The notes beneath the pieces were generated by a model. The model was not told the origin of the DNA. It was given only the letters and a program-made list of their open reading frames with translations, and made no database searches. Below, in pieces: positions 45,033-55,290 of a DNA stretch of 64,000 bases. Position numbers and translations under genes: made by a program. Source of the stretch: Gammaproteobacteria bacterium (GTDB taxonomy: Bacteria > Pseudomonadota > Gammaproteobacteria > Steroidobacterales > Steroidobacteraceae); the NCBI GenBank assembly GCA_025355645.1, contig JANXZG010000025.1, forward strand, positions 33,446-97,445, read 5' to 3'. Position 1 is the stretch's first letter. Every line of letters starts with the position of its first letter.

Positions 45033-46358
45033 TCACGGAAACAGAATCAAAACCCTCGTGCCGACCCCATCGGTGCCGGTTTCGATGCTGAGGGTGGCCT
45101 CATAGAGCCTGGCGATATCCTCAACGATAGCAAGTCCCAGCCCGCTGCCGTGGCCCGGGGAGTTGGGCAGGCGCACATAACGCTGCCGCACACGCAGACG
45201 GTCCGCTTCGGCAATGCCGGGACCATTGTCCTCAACCAAAATGGCCGCGCGGCCGGCGCGAACGCCCACGCCGACCGTGACCCGCCCGCCGCGTGGCGTG
45301 TACTGCAACGCATTGTCGATTAAGTTGCCGATCAGATCGTCCAGCAGCGAGGGATCGGCGCTTACTGTGGCCGGATGCAGGTCCGCGCCCAGGTCGATAT
45401 CGGCCTGCAACGCGCGATCGAAGAATTTCGCGACCGCCTCGCCCGCCAACTTGCGCAGGTCAACGTCCTGCTTGCGGATGGTGCCGCTGACGGCTGCCTC
45501 GGCGCGCGCCAGCGACAAGAGCTGGTTGGTCGAATGCGAGAGCTGCTTCAGGCCTGCCTGCAGCATGGCAAGACGCTCCTGGAACTGCAGCGCAGCGGGT
45601 TCTGCCATCAGCAAATCAATTTGCGCCAGCATGCCGGTCAGCGGCGTGCGCAATTGGTGGGCGGTATCGGCGATGAATTGTTGCTGCGACTGGCTCGTGG
45701 TGCGCAGCAGGGCGAACAGCCGATTCAGTGCCGCTGCAAGCGGCGCGACCTCACGCGGCACGGCGGACTCGGCGATCGGGCGCAGGTCGAATGAGGAGCG
45801 CTCTGCGATCTCGCTTCGCAATCGCCGCAGCGGACGCAGGCCGACCTGGATTCCGGCCCAGACCAGCACCAGCGTTAAATCCAGCTGTACGAAATCCCAC
45901 AGCAGGGTGCTCATGAAGCCGTAACGCGCCGCAGGTTCGCTGCCTGATAGTTCTTCGCCGACCGTCAGGAAACGCGGCCCTGCGTTCGTCTCGATGCGCA
46001 CGCTGAGCAGGCGCAGCCGGTGCTGGTCAATCTGTGAGGTGCTGAAGACCGGGTTTGCGCCGTCGGTGCGCGGCGCCGCCGGCAAGCGCGCATCGCCGGC
46101 AAGCAGCGTGCGCTGCGTGTCCCTGATCGCATAGCGGATACCGTAATCCGCCGGCGCAAGCGCCGGCAGCGTCGCCTCTGCGTCTGCTGTCGACAATTGA
46201 TGCACCAGCGCAGCGCTCGCATCCTTCAAATGATGATCGATCGTAAGAACCTGCGGCGCGAGACTATTAAAGTAATGCATCAGCACGCCGGCTAAGGCCA
46301 GCAGGGTCAGCGGTACCGTGAGCCACAGGATCAGTTGCCGGCTGATGGAGGAATTCAC
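45033..46358 (-). CDS. Sensor histidine kinase (QseC/TctE type)
   Basis: 441 residues from a GTG that overlaps the regulator stop (GTGA). Two hydrophobic segments (residues ~9-28 and ~155-176) bracket a periplasmic sensor domain. The phosphoacceptor box is F-I-A-D-T-A-H-Q-L-R-T-P-L-T-G (about His241), followed by N-box N-L-I-D-N-A-L-Q-Y and G boxes D-N-G-P-G-I and G-S-G-L-G-L-A-I-V. It should phosphorylate the regulator encoded immediately upstream. The signal is unknown. The next gene downstream is fimT. Confidence 0.92.
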   Translation of the reverse strand: MNSSISRQLILWLTVPLTLLALAGVLMHYFNSLAPQVLTIDHHLKDASAALVHQLSTADAEATLPALAPADYGIRYAIRDTQRTLLAGDARLPAAPRTDGANPVFSTSQIDQHRLRLLSVRIETNAGPRFLTVGEELSGSEPAARYGFMSTLLWDFVQLDLTLVLVWAGIQVGLRPLRRLRSEIAERSSFDLRPIAESAVPREVAPLAAALNRLFALLRTTSQSQQQFIADTAHQLRTPLTGMLAQIDLLMAEPAALQFQERLAMLQAGLKQLSHSTNQLLSLARAEAAVSGTIRKQDVDLRKLAGEAVAKFFDRALQADIDLGADLHPATVSADPSLLDDLIGNLIDNALQYTPRGGRVTVGVGVRAGRAAILVEDNGPGIAEADRLRVRQRYVRLPNSPGHGSGLGLAIVEDIARLYEATLSIETGTDGVGTRVLILFP

Positions 46359-47047
46359 GGGGGCTTAGGCTCCTCAAGCCGATACCCTAAGCCGCGCAGG
46401 CTGCGGATGGTCGCTGCCTCGCCGATCTTGCCGCGCAGGCGCGAAACGTGGACCTCGACGGCATTGGCCGTCAGGTCCTGATCCGAATCCGGGCCAGCCA
46501 ATACTTCGAGCAGGTGTTCCTTGGAGACAATCAACCCGGTCCTGCGCACCAAGCATTCCAGCAGCAGCCATTCGCGTGCGGTCAGCTCCACTTCGACCGC
46601 ATCGATGCACAGTCGCCTGCCGCGCAGGTCCACGCTGAGTCGGTTGAGCCGCACCACACCGTCGAGCGCACCCTGAGCCCGACGCACCAGCGCGCGGCAG
46701 CGCGCCACCAGCTCCGCGGGTTCAAACGGCTTGCTCAGGAAGTCATCCGCGCCGAGGTCAAGTGCCTGCACCTTGTCATTCAGCGTGTCGCGCGCGGTCA
46801 GGATCAGTGTCGGAATCGCATTGCCATCGCGTCGCAGGCGCCGCAGCAGCGATAAACCGTCGTTGCCAGGCAGCCCGATGTCGAGGACCGCGAGGTCAAA
46901 GACCTCGCCCTGCAGCGCGTGGATCGCCGCATCCGCATCGCGAACCCGCTGCACCGTATGCATATCGGCCGCGAAGCTGCGCGCAACGGCGTCGGCGACG
47001 AAGTCGTCATCCTCGACGATCAGCAGGCGCATGGCGCCGCTGGGCAT
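46355..47047 (-). CDS. OmpR-family response regulator
   Basis: 230 residues from ATG 47047; ATG 47032 (MRLLIVEDD) is a likely alternative because the receiver domain starts there. The acidic pair E-D-D and the phosphoacceptor Asp in L-D-I-G-L-P-G-N-D-G-L, plus T-A-R-D and the Lys of L-S-K-P-F-E, are present. The C-terminal winged helix has E-L-T-A-R-E-W-L-L-L and V-E-V-H-V-S-R-L-R-G-K-I-G. It resembles QseB/TctD. It lies directly after the TagH-like gene (stop and start adjoin) and overlaps the kinase. Confidence 0.92.
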   Translation of the reverse strand: MPSGAMRLLIVEDDDFVADAVARSFAADMHTVQRVRDADAAIHALQGEVFDLAVLDIGLPGNDGLSLLRRLRRDGNAIPTLILTARDTLNDKVQALDLGADDFLSKPFEPAELVARCRALVRRAQGALDGVVRLNRLSVDLRGRRLCIDAVEVELTAREWLLLECLVRRTGLIVSKEHLLEVLAGPDSDQDLTANAVEVHVSRLRGKIGEAATIRSLRGLGYRLEEPKPP

Positions 47048-48316
47048 CTATTCGCCGCCGAATTTTCCCCGGCGGGGCGCGACAAACTCACGCATTTTCG
47101 CCTCGAAGTCGCGGGAGAATGTGTCGACGAACAGGTGCGGGAAGCCTTCGGGCGTTCGCTGCGTGAGACTGGCATACAGTTCAGCATACAGGTCCCAGTA
47201 TTTTCCCTTGTCAGGCGCGCCGAACACGCCGCGCTTGGCATTGCGTTGAAATCGTTCCTCGAGCTCCGGCGGCGCGAAACGTGCCAGCACCTCGCTGAGC
47301 GCACACTGCATCGCCGCCACCATGGCCGTATTCTGCGCCTTCAGCTCGCGAAATTTCTCGCGCATCGCATCCACCGAGCCTGCGCGCGCCGAATTGCGCG
47401 AAAGCAGGCGTACCAGGATCTCCTGCACGCCGCCCTGGGTCAGATTCATGGGGGATTCAAATTCGCCATCATCGCCGGCCGATACATTCAGGCGGTTGCG
47501 CAGCTCATTGCGCCCCTGCTGCAGGTCCATCAGTCCGAGCACCGATTCGCGCAACAACTGGCCAGCCAGCTGCATGGCGGCGGCGCGCTTGTCGGTCGGC
47601 AGGCTGTGCGGGTCTATTCCGGCGCCGCGACACAGCGCCGCGAGGCCCGCCTCAACATCGCCCTCGAATACCGGCATCGGTACGGATATTGCGGCCGATG
47701 CGCGCGCGGGGCGCGCGAGCGGGACTTCGGGCGCTTCGGTTCGGTCTGAGCGTTCCAGCCTGATCGGGCGCGTCATCATATGCCAGGGTGTGCCTCCCTC
47801 GCTGGGTGGCTTCGGGGTGTCGGGCAGCACGGTCTGCCCGTAGATATTGCGGCTCCTGATGACGCCCGTCTCCAGCAGCTCGCTCAAGTCAAGGTCGGCG
47901 CCCAGATCGTTCGCGGTCGTGTTGCGGGTTGCGGCGTTCGGCGGGCCGCCCTCATTGGCAACCATACCACTGGCATCGGGCGGAAAATCATTGGTGGCAT
48001 CAATACTTACCCTAAATTCATAGGCGCCCAAACGCAGGAAATCGCCATCTTGCAGGGTATATTCATGGAATTTACCCAGCGGCTCGGCAGAATCGTTGAT
48101 ATAGGTGCCGTTTGAACTGACATCGACAACGACATAGGAGCCGGCGCGAAAATCAACGCGTGCATGGCTGCCTGACAGGTAGCGATCGGGGTCCGGCAGA
48201 GTCCAGTCGTTGTCGCGGCTGCGACCGATGGATCCGCCATGGACGCCAAACACCTTCGTGGAGGCGTCGCCCAAACCCTTTGCCTGCTCGCCGACGATAC
48301 GCAAGCGCAAGGCCAT
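47048..48316 (-). CDS. tagH: FHA-domain protein, TagH-like (type VI secretion associated family)
   Basis: 422 residues. The N-terminal FHA domain (residues ~1-100) shows the phosphothreonine-binding landmarks G-G-S-I-G-R-S, L-S-G-S-H-A-R-V and S-S-N-G-T-Y-I-N. A linker with acidic and Pro residues leads to a C-terminal helical domain (from ~240: L-L-R-E-S-V-L-G-L-M-D-L, later M-Q-C-A-L-S-E-V-L-A-R-F-A-P) that matches the TagH C-terminal domain. TagH proteins take part in phosphorylation control of type VI secretion. No other T6SS gene lies in the window; it heads the run of tagH-regulator-kinase-minor pilins. It diverges from the DUF1820 gene. Confidence 0.85.
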   Translation of the reverse strand: MALRLRIVGEQAKGLGDASTKVFGVHGGSIGRSRDNDWTLPDPDRYLSGSHARVDFRAGSYVVVDVSSNGTYINDSAEPLGKFHEYTLQDGDFLRLGAYEFRVSIDATNDFPPDASGMVANEGGPPNAATRNTTANDLGADLDLSELLETGVIRSRNIYGQTVLPDTPKPPSEGGTPWHMMTRPIRLERSDRTEAPEVPLARPARASAAISVPMPVFEGDVEAGLAALCRGAGIDPHSLPTDKRAAAMQLAGQLLRESVLGLMDLQQGRNELRNRLNVSAGDDGEFESPMNLTQGGVQEILVRLLSRNSARAGSVDAMREKFRELKAQNTAMVAAMQCALSEVLARFAPPELEERFQRNAKRGVFGAPDKGKYWDLYAELYASLTQRTPEGFPHLFVDTFSRDFEAKMREFVAPRRGKFGGE

Positions 48317-48376
48317 ATTTACTCTCTCGGTGCACGTATAATACCGCCGAAGACTACCAATCTCTGGAGCCCGTTA

Positions 48377-48718
48377 ATGGCTGCGAGTCACATTTTCAAG
48401 GTTCTGTTCGCAAATCAGGGCAAGGTCTACGAGATTTATGCCCGCAAGGTCAGTCACGGCAGCCTGTTCGGCTTCATCGAGGTCGAAGAACTGGTCTTTG
48501 GCGAGCGAACAACGGTCGTCGTCGACCCGGCCGAGGAGAAGATCAAGGCCGAATTCCATGAGGTCAAGCGCACCTACTTGCCGATGCACGCGGTGTTGCG
48601 AATCGATGAGGTCAAGAAGCAGGGCGTCAGCAAGATCGTTGCGCTGGAGAGCTCGAACGTTGCGCAGTTTCCGGTGCCGATCTATACCCCGGGAGGGGAC
48701 TCCAACGTGCGTAAATGA
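48377..48718 (+). CDS. DUF1820 family protein
   Basis: 113 residues from ATG 48377. The sequence opens A-S-H-I-F-K-V-L-F-A-N-Q-G-K-V-Y-E and contains S-L-F-G-F-I-E-V-E-E-L-V-F-G, M-H-A-V-L-R-I-D-E-V and a Pro-rich end F-P-V-P-I-Y-T-P-G, all of which fit DUF1820, a small cytosolic family limited mainly to gammaproteobacteria. The role is unknown. It sits 15 bp upstream of purL on the same strand and may be co-transcribed. Confidence 0.9.
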   Translation: MAASHIFKVLFANQGKVYEIYARKVSHGSLFGFIEVEELVFGERTTVVVDPAEEKIKAEFHEVKRTYLPMHAVLRIDEVKKQGVSKIVALESSNVAQFPVPIYTPGGDSNVRK

Positions 48719-48733
48719 GGGGACCGGCAGTTG

Positions 48734-51700
48734 ATGTTTAGCCTGCCGGGCGCCGCCGCGCTGTCTCCATTCCGGCTTGATCGACTGATGGTGTCGCTGC
48801 GCAACATCGATGCGCGAGTTGCCGGACTTGAATCCCGCTGGCTGCACCTGATCGATCCGGTCCATGCACCCGATGTGCGCGAGAAGCTGCTGCTTGCGCA
48901 GCTTCTCGGCGAGGCGGCGCCGGACTTGGCGCCCGCCTTGAGCCAGACAATCGTGGTGACGCCGCGCATCGGCACGGTATCGCCCTGGTCGAGCAAGGCG
49001 ACCGATATCGCGCGCGTCTGCGGCCTCGATTTCGTGCGCCGGCTCGAGCGTGCATGCAGCTTCTACATCCATGCACAGGATCCGCTCGATGAGGCCGCGC
49101 TGCGCGCGCTCGGCGCTGCACTTCACGATCGCATGACTGAATCGGTGTGGATCGGCGCGGTAGATCCGCATGCCCTGTTCCAAGAAGGGCGCGCGCGCAG
49201 CCTGCGTACAGTCGCACTCGGGGCCGACGGGCACAGCGCACTGCAGCGCGCAAACCACGAGTGGGGTCTGGCACTGTCGGCGGGCGAGATCGATTATCTG
49301 CTCGGCGCCTTTCGCACGCTGGGTCGCGATCCGAGCGATGCTGAACTCATGATGTTCGCGCAGGCGAACTCGGAACACTGCCGGCACAAGATCTTCAACG
49401 CCGAATTCGTGATCGATGGCGCGACCATGCCGCAATCGCTGTTCGACATGATCAAGGCGACCTACCGGAAAAATCCCGCCGGCGTGCTGTCCGCTTATCG
49501 TGACAATGCCGCGGTGATCGAAGGGGGCGTAGCCGAGCGATTCTTCCCCGATGGCCAGGCACAGCGCTACAGCGCGCATGTTGAGCCCATCGATATCCTG
49601 ATGAAGGTCGAGACCCACAACCATCCGACCGCGATTTCGCCTTTCCCGGGTGCGGCGACTGGCGCAGGCGGGGAGATACGGGATGAAGGCGCGGCGGGCA
49701 CGGGCGCAAAACCGAAGGCCGGCGTTTGCGGCTTCTCGGTCTCGAACCTGCGCATACCGGCGCTGCCGCTCGTCTGGGAAGAGGACTGCGGTAAGCCGGG
49801 GCGTATCGCCTCGGCGCTCGAGATCATGATCCAGGGGCCCATCGGTGCGGCCTCCTTCAACAATGAATTCGGCCGGCCGAATATCGGTGGATATTTCCGC
49901 GTGTTCGAACAACGCCGCACGGAAGTTGGCGCGACTCTGGTGCGCGGCTATCACAAGCCGATCATGATTGCCGGCGGGCTCGGCAACGTGCGCCGCGCTG
50001 ATGTAGAAAAAAAGGACGTACTGGTCGGATCGCCGCTGATTGTGCTAGGCGGCCCCTCGATGCTGATCGGCTTAGGGGGTGGGGCCGCCTCATCGCTTGG
50101 CAGCGGCCAGAGTTCAACGGATCTTGATTTCGCCTCGGTGCAGCGCGGCAACGCGGAAATGCAACGGCGCGCGCAGGAGGTCATTGACCGCTGCTGGGCG
50201 CTCGGCGATCGCAACCCGATACTGCTGATCCATGACGTCGGCGCGGGCGGCCTCTCTAACGCCCTTCCCGAAGCGATTGCCCACAGCGGGCGCGGCGGAC
50301 GAATCGAGCTTCGCGCAATCCCGAGCGCCGAGCCGCAGCTCTCGCCGATGGAAATCTGGTGCAACGAGTCGCAGGAGCGCTATGTGCTGGCGCTCAAAGC
50401 GGGCCGCGTCGACGAATTCGCGGCGCTGTGCGAGCGCGAGCGCTGCCCGTATGCGGTGGTCGGTGAGATCACCGGCGATGGGCTATTGAGCGTCAGCGAC
50501 GAACTGCTTGGCGGCATGCCAGTCGACATGCCAGTCGAGGTATTGCTCGGCAATACGCCGCGCATGCGGCGCATTGCTGCAAGTCGGCCCAAGGCGTCTG
50601 TGCCGCTATCCACCGAAAACACGACGATCGGCGCATCGCTCGATCGGCTGCTGACGCTAGCAACGATCGCTGACAAGTCCTTTTTGATCACGATCGGGGA
50701 TCGCAGCGTCGGTGGCATGATCAGCCGCGACCAGATGGTCGGTCCCTGGCAGGTGCCGGTCGCCGACGTCGGCGTCACGCTGAATAGCTTCCAGGGCTAT
50801 GGCGGCGAGGCGATGGCCATGGGAGAGCGCGCGCCGGTTGCGCTGCTGGATGCTCCGGCTTCCGGCAGACTCGCGGTAGCGGAGGCCGTGACGAACATGG
50901 CGGCGGCGGACATCGGCCGTTTGCAGGACATCCGGCTGTCGGCGAACTGGATGGCCGCCTGCGGGGAAGCGGGCGAGGATGCGGACCTGTATGCGACCGT
51001 ACGCGCGGTCGGCATCGACCTCTGTGCTGCGCTCGGCATCACGATTCCGGTCGGCAAGGATTCCCTGTCGATGAAAACGGCCTGGCGCGATGCGCAAGGC
51101 GAACACAAAGTGCTCGCGCCGATCTCATTGATCGTCACGGGTTTCGCGCCAGTCGGCGATGTGCGCGCGACGCTGACGCCGCAGCTCGATCGCAGGCACG
51201 CCTCGCAGCTGCTGCTGATCGACTTAGGGTTTGGCCAGAATCGCCTCGGCGGATCCTGCTGGGCGCAGGTCCATGGCATACACGGCGGTACGCCAGCGGA
51301 CCTCGATGCACCGCCGCTGCTGGCGGCCTTCTTCGCCGCCGTGCGGGAGATGAAGGACCTTGCGCTGGCGCTCGCCTACCACGATCGATCCGACGGCGGG
51401 GTGCTGATCACCGTACTCGAGATGGCCTTTGCGAGCCGCTGTGGGCTCGAGATAGACCTTGGCGTGCAGGCGGACGTCATCGCGGCCTGCTTTGCAGAGG
51501 AACCCGGCGCCGTCGTGCAGATCCCGGCGACGCAGGCCGACCTGGCGCTTGCGATCCTGGCTCGCCACGGCCTCGCCTCTGCTGCGCGCTTGATCGGGCG
51601 TCCCATCGATGCGCAGCGCCTGGAATTGCGCTGTGGAGGCAAGCCGCTGCTTGAGGCCTCGATGACGCAGCTGCGCCGGCGCTGGAGCGAGGTGTCGTTC

Positions 51701-52618
51701 CGGATGCAGGAGATGCGTGACAATCCGGATTGCGCGCGCGAGGAATACCGGCGGCTGCTCGATGCAGACGATCCTGGCTTGCATGCGCGCCTGTCCTTCG
51801 ATCCGTCGGAGGATATTGCGGCCCCTAACATACAACGTGGGGCACGCCCTGCCGTTGCCGTTTTGCGCGAGCAGGGGGTCAACAGCCAGACCGAGATGGC
51901 TGCGGTGTTCACGCGCGCGGGCTTTGATGCCTTCGATGTGCACATGACCGACATCCTGGCGGGCCGCGTGCGCCTCGCGAAATTTCATGGGCTCGTTGCC
52001 TGCGGCGGCTTCTCCTACGGGGACGTACTGGGCGCAGGCGAGGGCTGGGCGAAGTCCATTCTCTTTAATGCCCGCGCGCGCGAGGAATTCTCGCAGTATT
52101 TCGCCAGGTCCGGGACCTTTACGCTGGGCGTGTGTAACGGCTGCCAGATGCTCTGCGCAATGCAGGAACTGATTCCGGGCAGTGCCGGCTGGCCGCGTTT
52201 TGTGCGAAACCGTTCTGAGCAGTACGAGGCTCGCCTGGTGCTCTCGCGCATTCCCGCGACGCCTTCGCCATTGTTCGCGGGCATGCAGGATTCGGTGCTG
52301 CCGGTGGTCGTCGCCCATGGCGAGGGTCGCGCGCAGTTCGGCGCGGCCCTTGGCGCCGATACGTTGCTCGGCCAAGGCCTGGTCACCTTGCAGTACGTGG
52401 ATAGCCGAGAGAAGGTCACGGATCTCTATCCGCACAATCCCAACGGTTCGCCGCTCGGCATCGCCGGTATTTGCAATGCGGATGGCCGGGTAACCGCGGT
52501 GATGCCGCATCCGGAGCGCGTATTCCGTTCGGTGCAGAACTCCTGGGCACCGCGCGAATGGGGCGAAGATGGCGGCTGGACGCGCCTGTTCCGCAACGCG
52601 CGCCGCTTCCTCGACTGA
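48734..52618 (+). CDS. purL: Phosphoribosylformylglycinamidine synthase, single-chain
   Basis: 1294 residues, the length of the large single-chain PurL of gammaproteobacteria. It carries out the fourth step of purine synthesis, FGAR plus glutamine and ATP to FGAM. Visible parts are the N-terminal domain, the linker, the FGAM synthetase core with [19 protein letters not shown] and [10 protein letters not shown], and the glutaminase with nucleophile Cys in G-V-C-N-G-C-Q-M (about residue 1134) and the His/Glu of [11 protein letters not shown] 48734 follows a GAGGGGA ribosome-binding site; a TTG codon lies just before it. It converges on the DUF4145-like gene. Confidence 0.97.
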   Translation: MFSLPGAAALSPFRLDRLMVSLRNIDARVAGLESRWLHLIDPVHAPDVREKLLLAQLLGEAAPDLAPALSQTIVVTPRIGTVSPWSSKATDIARVCGLDFVRRLERACSFYIHAQDPLDEAALRALGAALHDRMTESVWIGAVDPHALFQEGRARSLRTVALGADGHSALQRANHEWGLALSAGEIDYLLGAFRTLGRDPSDAELMMFAQANSEHCRHKIFNAEFVIDGATMPQSLFDMIKATYRKNPAGVLSAYRDNAAVIEGGVAERFFPDGQAQRYSAHVEPIDILMKVETHNHPTAISPFPGAATGAGGEIRDEGAAGTGAKPKAGVCGFSVSNLRIPALPLVWEEDCGKPGRIASALEIMIQGPIGAASFNNEFGRPNIGGYFRVFEQRRTEVGATLVRGYHKPIMIAGGLGNVRRADVEKKDVLVGSPLIVLGGPSMLIGLGGGAASSLGSGQSSTDLDFASVQRGNAEMQRRAQEVIDRCWALGDRNPILLIHDVGAGGLSNALPEAIAHSGRGGRIELRAIPSAEPQLSPMEIWCNESQERYVLALKAGRVDEFAALCERERCPYAVVGEITGDGLLSVSDELLGGMPVDMPVEVLLGNTPRMRRIAASRPKASVPLSTENTTIGASLDRLLTLATIADKSFLITIGDRSVGGMISRDQMVGPWQVPVADVGVTLNSFQGYGGEAMAMGERAPVALLDAPASGRLAVAEAVTNMAAADIGRLQDIRLSANWMAACGEAGEDADLYATVRAVGIDLCAALGITIPVGKDSLSMKTAWRDAQGEHKVLAPISLIVTGFAPVGDVRATLTPQLDRRHASQLLLIDLGFGQNRLGGSCWAQVHGIHGGTPADLDAPPLLAAFFAAVREMKDLALALAYHDRSDGGVLITVLEMAFASRCGLEIDLGVQADVIAACFAEEPGAVVQIPATQADLALAILARHGLASAARLIGRPIDAQRLELRCGGKPLLEASMTQLRRRWSEVSFRMQEMRDNPDCAREEYRRLLDADDPGLHARLSFDPSEDIAAPNIQRGARPAVAVLREQGVNSQTEMAAVFTRAGFDAFDVHMTDILAGRVRLAKFHGLVACGGFSYGDVLGAGEGWAKSILFNARAREEFSQYFARSGTFTLGVCNGCQMLCAMQELIPGSAGWPRFVRNRSEQYEARLVLSRIPATPSPLFAGMQDSVLPVVVAHGEGRAQFGAALGADTLLGQGLVTLQYVDSREKVTDLYPHNPNGSPLGIAGICNADGRVTAVMPHPERVFRSVQNSWAPREWGEDGGWTRLFRNARRFLD

Positions 52619-52623
52619 CCAGC

Positions 52624-53349
52624 CTAGCTTTCGCGCGCGAAAATATCGGCTGGCGTGAAGGCTGGAGCGGGCGCGAATGCCGGCGCCGGCGTCACAAAGC
52701 GGCGAAATGTCATCGCCTGCAGCAAGCGCTCCTTGCGCACGAACGTCTGGTACAGCATGTCGCGCATGACTTCGAGCAGCACCCCCGCGCTTTCAGCATC
52801 CAGCATCGGCTGGTGCGGCCAGGGATCGCTGTCGTTACCGAACAGCACCGAACGAACCGTGCCGAGCGTCGCATCATCGAGCGCGGCCAGGGTGCGGATC
52901 TCCTGCAGCGTGTCGAACAGGCCTAGCTTGCCGGCTTCGCCGAGTTCGCGAAACAGCGACTGCGCGGTACGCCGGCACATCGCGGCAAAGGCATTGAAGC
53001 AGCTGGCTGCATAGCAGCCGAGCGCTTCCTTGAACAGCGTGGCCGCCTCTTCCGGCAGATACGTCAGCGGGAAAGTCTCCTGCGGACGCTCGATCTCGGT
53101 GAAATTGCCCGACAGTTCCACGCGCTGGGGCGCATAGGCCTTGGCGGCGAACTTCAGGAACACGGGTTCGGCGCAGGCGTCGCAGCGGAATACCACGCCG
53201 ATGTTCTTAGGACGCAGGTGCGAGAGCGTGGCGAAGCTTGGCGCAGCCTGCGCTGTCAGGTGCGTCAGCGTCTGGCAATGCGGGCAAACGAGCGAGATTC
53301 CATGCGGTTCGGCGTGGAACTCATCCAGATGGTCTATGGAAATGGTCAT
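52624..53349 (-). CDS. DUF4145-like zinc-ribbon protein
   Basis: 241 residues. An N-terminal zinc ribbon is formed by C-P-H-C (residues ~22-25) and C-D-A-C (~57-60). A helical DUF4145-like domain follows, with A-C-R-R-type helix variant F-A-A-M-C-R-R-T-A-Q-S-L-F and L-F-D-T-L-Q-E-I-R-T-L-A-A-L-D-D. DUF4145 domains occur alone and in defence or restriction proteins; a role cannot be assigned. It begins 2 bp after the ettA stop on the same strand, and so may share its transcript. Confidence 0.65.
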   Translation of the reverse strand: MTISIDHLDEFHAEPHGISLVCPHCQTLTHLTAQAAPSFATLSHLRPKNIGVVFRCDACAEPVFLKFAAKAYAPQRVELSGNFTEIERPQETFPLTYLPEEAATLFKEALGCYAASCFNAFAAMCRRTAQSLFRELGEAGKLGLFDTLQEIRTLAALDDATLGTVRSVLFGNDSDPWPHQPMLDAESAGVLLEVMRDMLYQTFVRKERLLQAMTFRRFVTPAPAFAPAPAFTPADIFARES

Positions 53350-53351
53350 GA

Positions 53352-55025
53352 TCAGCCTGCCAGTGGTTTATAGCGGATGCGATGCGGTTGTGCGGCGTCC
53401 TCGCCCTTGCGCTTCTTCAGATCCAGAACGTAGTCCTGATAATTCCCCTCGAACCACACGACCTGGGAGTCGCCCTCGAACGCCAGGATGTGCGTCGCAA
53501 TACGGTCAAGAAACCAGCGATCGTGCGATATGACGACGGCACACCCCGGGAAGGCGACCAGGGCCTCTTCAAGCGCACGTAATGTTTCGATGTCCAGATC
53601 GTTGGTCGGTTCATCCAGGAGCAGCACATTGCCGCCCGATTTTAGGACTTTTGCCAGGTGAACCCGATTGCGCTCGCCGCCGGAGAGCTCGCCGATCAGA
53701 TGCTGCTGCTGCACGCCCTTGAAGTTGAACCGGCCGACATAGCCCCGCGACGAAGTCTCGTAATTGCCCACCTTGAGCAGGTCGAGGCCGCCCGAAATCT
53801 CTTGCCAGACACTGTTCTTGTCGTTCAGTGACTGGCGTGACTGGTCGACATACGCAAGCTTGACGGAGGGGCCCATGCGAATCTCGCCGCTATCAGCCTT
53901 GTCGACGCCCGCGAGCATGCGAAACAGTGTGGTCTTGCCGGCGCCATTCGGGCCTATGATGCCGACGATGCCGCCGGGGGGCAGCTTAAAGTTCAGCGAG
54001 TCGATCAGCAGCCGATCGCCGAAGCTCTTGCGCAGGTTGGTGCATTCGATCACCAGGTCCCCGAGCCGCTCCCCGGGCGGGATGTAGATCTCGTTGGTCT
54101 CGTTACGCTTCTGGAATTCCTGCGAGGCCAGTTCCTCGTAGCGTTGCAGCCGCGCCTTGGATTTGGCCTGCCGGGCCTTCGGGTTCGAGCGCACCCATTC
54201 GAGTTCCTGCTTCAGCGTCTTGGCCAGCGCATCCTGCTGGCGCTCCTCTTGCGACAGGCGCTGCTCTTTTTGCTCAAGCCAGGAGGAATAGTTTCCCTCC
54301 CACGGTATGCCATGGCCGCGATCAAGCTCGAGGATCCACTCGGCGACATTATCGAGGAAGTAGCGATCATGCGTCACGGCGACGACGGTGCTGGGATACT
54401 CCTCGAGGAAGTGCTCGAGCCACGCGACCGATTCGGCATCTAGGTGATTGGTCGGTTCATCCAGCAGCAGCATGTCCGGTTTCGACAGCAACAGGCGGCA
54501 TAGCGCAACGCGACGCTTCTCGCCGCCCGACAAAGTGCCGATCAGCACGTCCCAGGGCGGCAGACGAAGCGAGTCGGCGGCAATCTCCAGCTTGCGTTCC
54601 AGTTCCCATCCGCCAGCCGCATCGATCTTGTCCTGCATTTTCGCCTGCTCGTCCATCAGGCGCGTCATCTCCGCATCCGACATGGGCTCGGCGAACTTGT
54701 CACTGATCTCGTTGAAGCGGTCGATCAGGCTCTGCACGTCGCCGACGCCCTCGCCAACGACTGCGCGCACGCTCTTCGCGTCATCGAGCACCGGTTCCTG
54801 CGGCAGGTAACCAATCTTGATGCCTGGCTGCGGGCGCGCCTCGCCGTCGATTTCCTTGTCAACGCCGGCCATGATCTTCAGAAGACAGGACTTGCCCGAG
54901 CCGTTCAGCCCGAGCACGCCAATCTTCGCGCCCGGGAAGAAGCTCAAGCTGATGTCGCGCAAAATGATGCGCTTGGGTGGCACGACCTTGCCAACCCGGT
55001 TCATGGTGAAGATGAACTGAGCCAT
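53352..55025 (-). CDS. ettA: Energy-dependent translational throttle ABC-F protein EttA
   Basis: 557 residues from ATG 55025, matching the usual EttA length. Two ABC-F cassettes are seen: Walker A G-L-N-G-S-G-K-S and G-P-N-G-A-G-K-T, signature motifs L-S-G-G-E-K-R-R and L-S-G-G-E-R-N-R, and Walker [13 protein letters not shown] and [12 protein letters not shown]. The arm and linker (P-tIM region, around [15 protein letters not shown]) are present. EttA binds the ribosomal E site and gates the first elongation step according to ADP/ATP ratio. A good promoter lies just upstream. Confidence 0.96.
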   Translation of the reverse strand: MAQFIFTMNRVGKVVPPKRIILRDISLSFFPGAKIGVLGLNGSGKSCLLKIMAGVDKEIDGEARPQPGIKIGYLPQEPVLDDAKSVRAVVGEGVGDVQSLIDRFNEISDKFAEPMSDAEMTRLMDEQAKMQDKIDAAGGWELERKLEIAADSLRLPPWDVLIGTLSGGEKRRVALCRLLLSKPDMLLLDEPTNHLDAESVAWLEHFLEEYPSTVVAVTHDRYFLDNVAEWILELDRGHGIPWEGNYSSWLEQKEQRLSQEERQQDALAKTLKQELEWVRSNPKARQAKSKARLQRYEELASQEFQKRNETNEIYIPPGERLGDLVIECTNLRKSFGDRLLIDSLNFKLPPGGIVGIIGPNGAGKTTLFRMLAGVDKADSGEIRMGPSVKLAYVDQSRQSLNDKNSVWQEISGGLDLLKVGNYETSSRGYVGRFNFKGVQQQHLIGELSGGERNRVHLAKVLKSGGNVLLLDEPTNDLDIETLRALEEALVAFPGCAVVISHDRWFLDRIATHILAFEGDSQVVWFEGNYQDYVLDLKKRKGEDAAQPHRIRYKPLAG

Positions 55026-55053
55026 TGGATACCTGTTTTGGAAATTGCCGCGG

Positions 55054-55082
55054 ATTATCCGCGACTGGCCAGTTCTTGTCAC
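55054..55082 (-). promoter_or_regulatory. Sigma-70-like promoter of ettA
   Basis: On the minus strand GTGACA (55082-55077), a 17-bp spacer and GATAAT (55059-55054) each have one mismatch to consensus. The predicted start of transcription is near 55047, about 22 bases ahead of the ettA ATG at 55025. This is a sequence match only. Confidence 0.6.
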
Positions 55083-55199
55083 GAATCCGCCGGCCGGAGG
55101 TAGTGGCTCAGTTTGAACGCGTCAGGAACGAGACCCTTTAAACGTCTTGCAGAGCCGCCCCGGCCTCCGTAGAAGCGCGCGGGGCGCGATCATTGGTCG

Positions 55200-55217
55200 G
55201 GAGCCTGACAGGGCTCC
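55200..55217. other. Short inverted repeat in the ettA-ydeI gap
   Basis: GGAGCC and GGCTCC pair around TGACAG, giving a 6-bp stem. It lies about 75 bp beyond the ydeI-like stop on that gene's strand, within the 265-bp gap 55026-55290. No T tract follows in either direction. Apart from this and the ettA promoter, I see no feature in the gap. Confidence 0.3.
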
Positions 55218-55290
55218 AGGTAACCCCCACTTTTATTAGTAATTACGCTTCAATACACAGCCTGACCAGGCCCCTTCTGCCAAGCCAATC

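Noticed and set aside
48374..49954. Long minus-strand open frame (526 codons) and a second one (51224-52510) opposite purL
   Set aside because: They lie wholly antisense to the highly conserved purL, show Arg/His/Ala-rich shadow composition with no domain, and arise from GC-rich codon bias.
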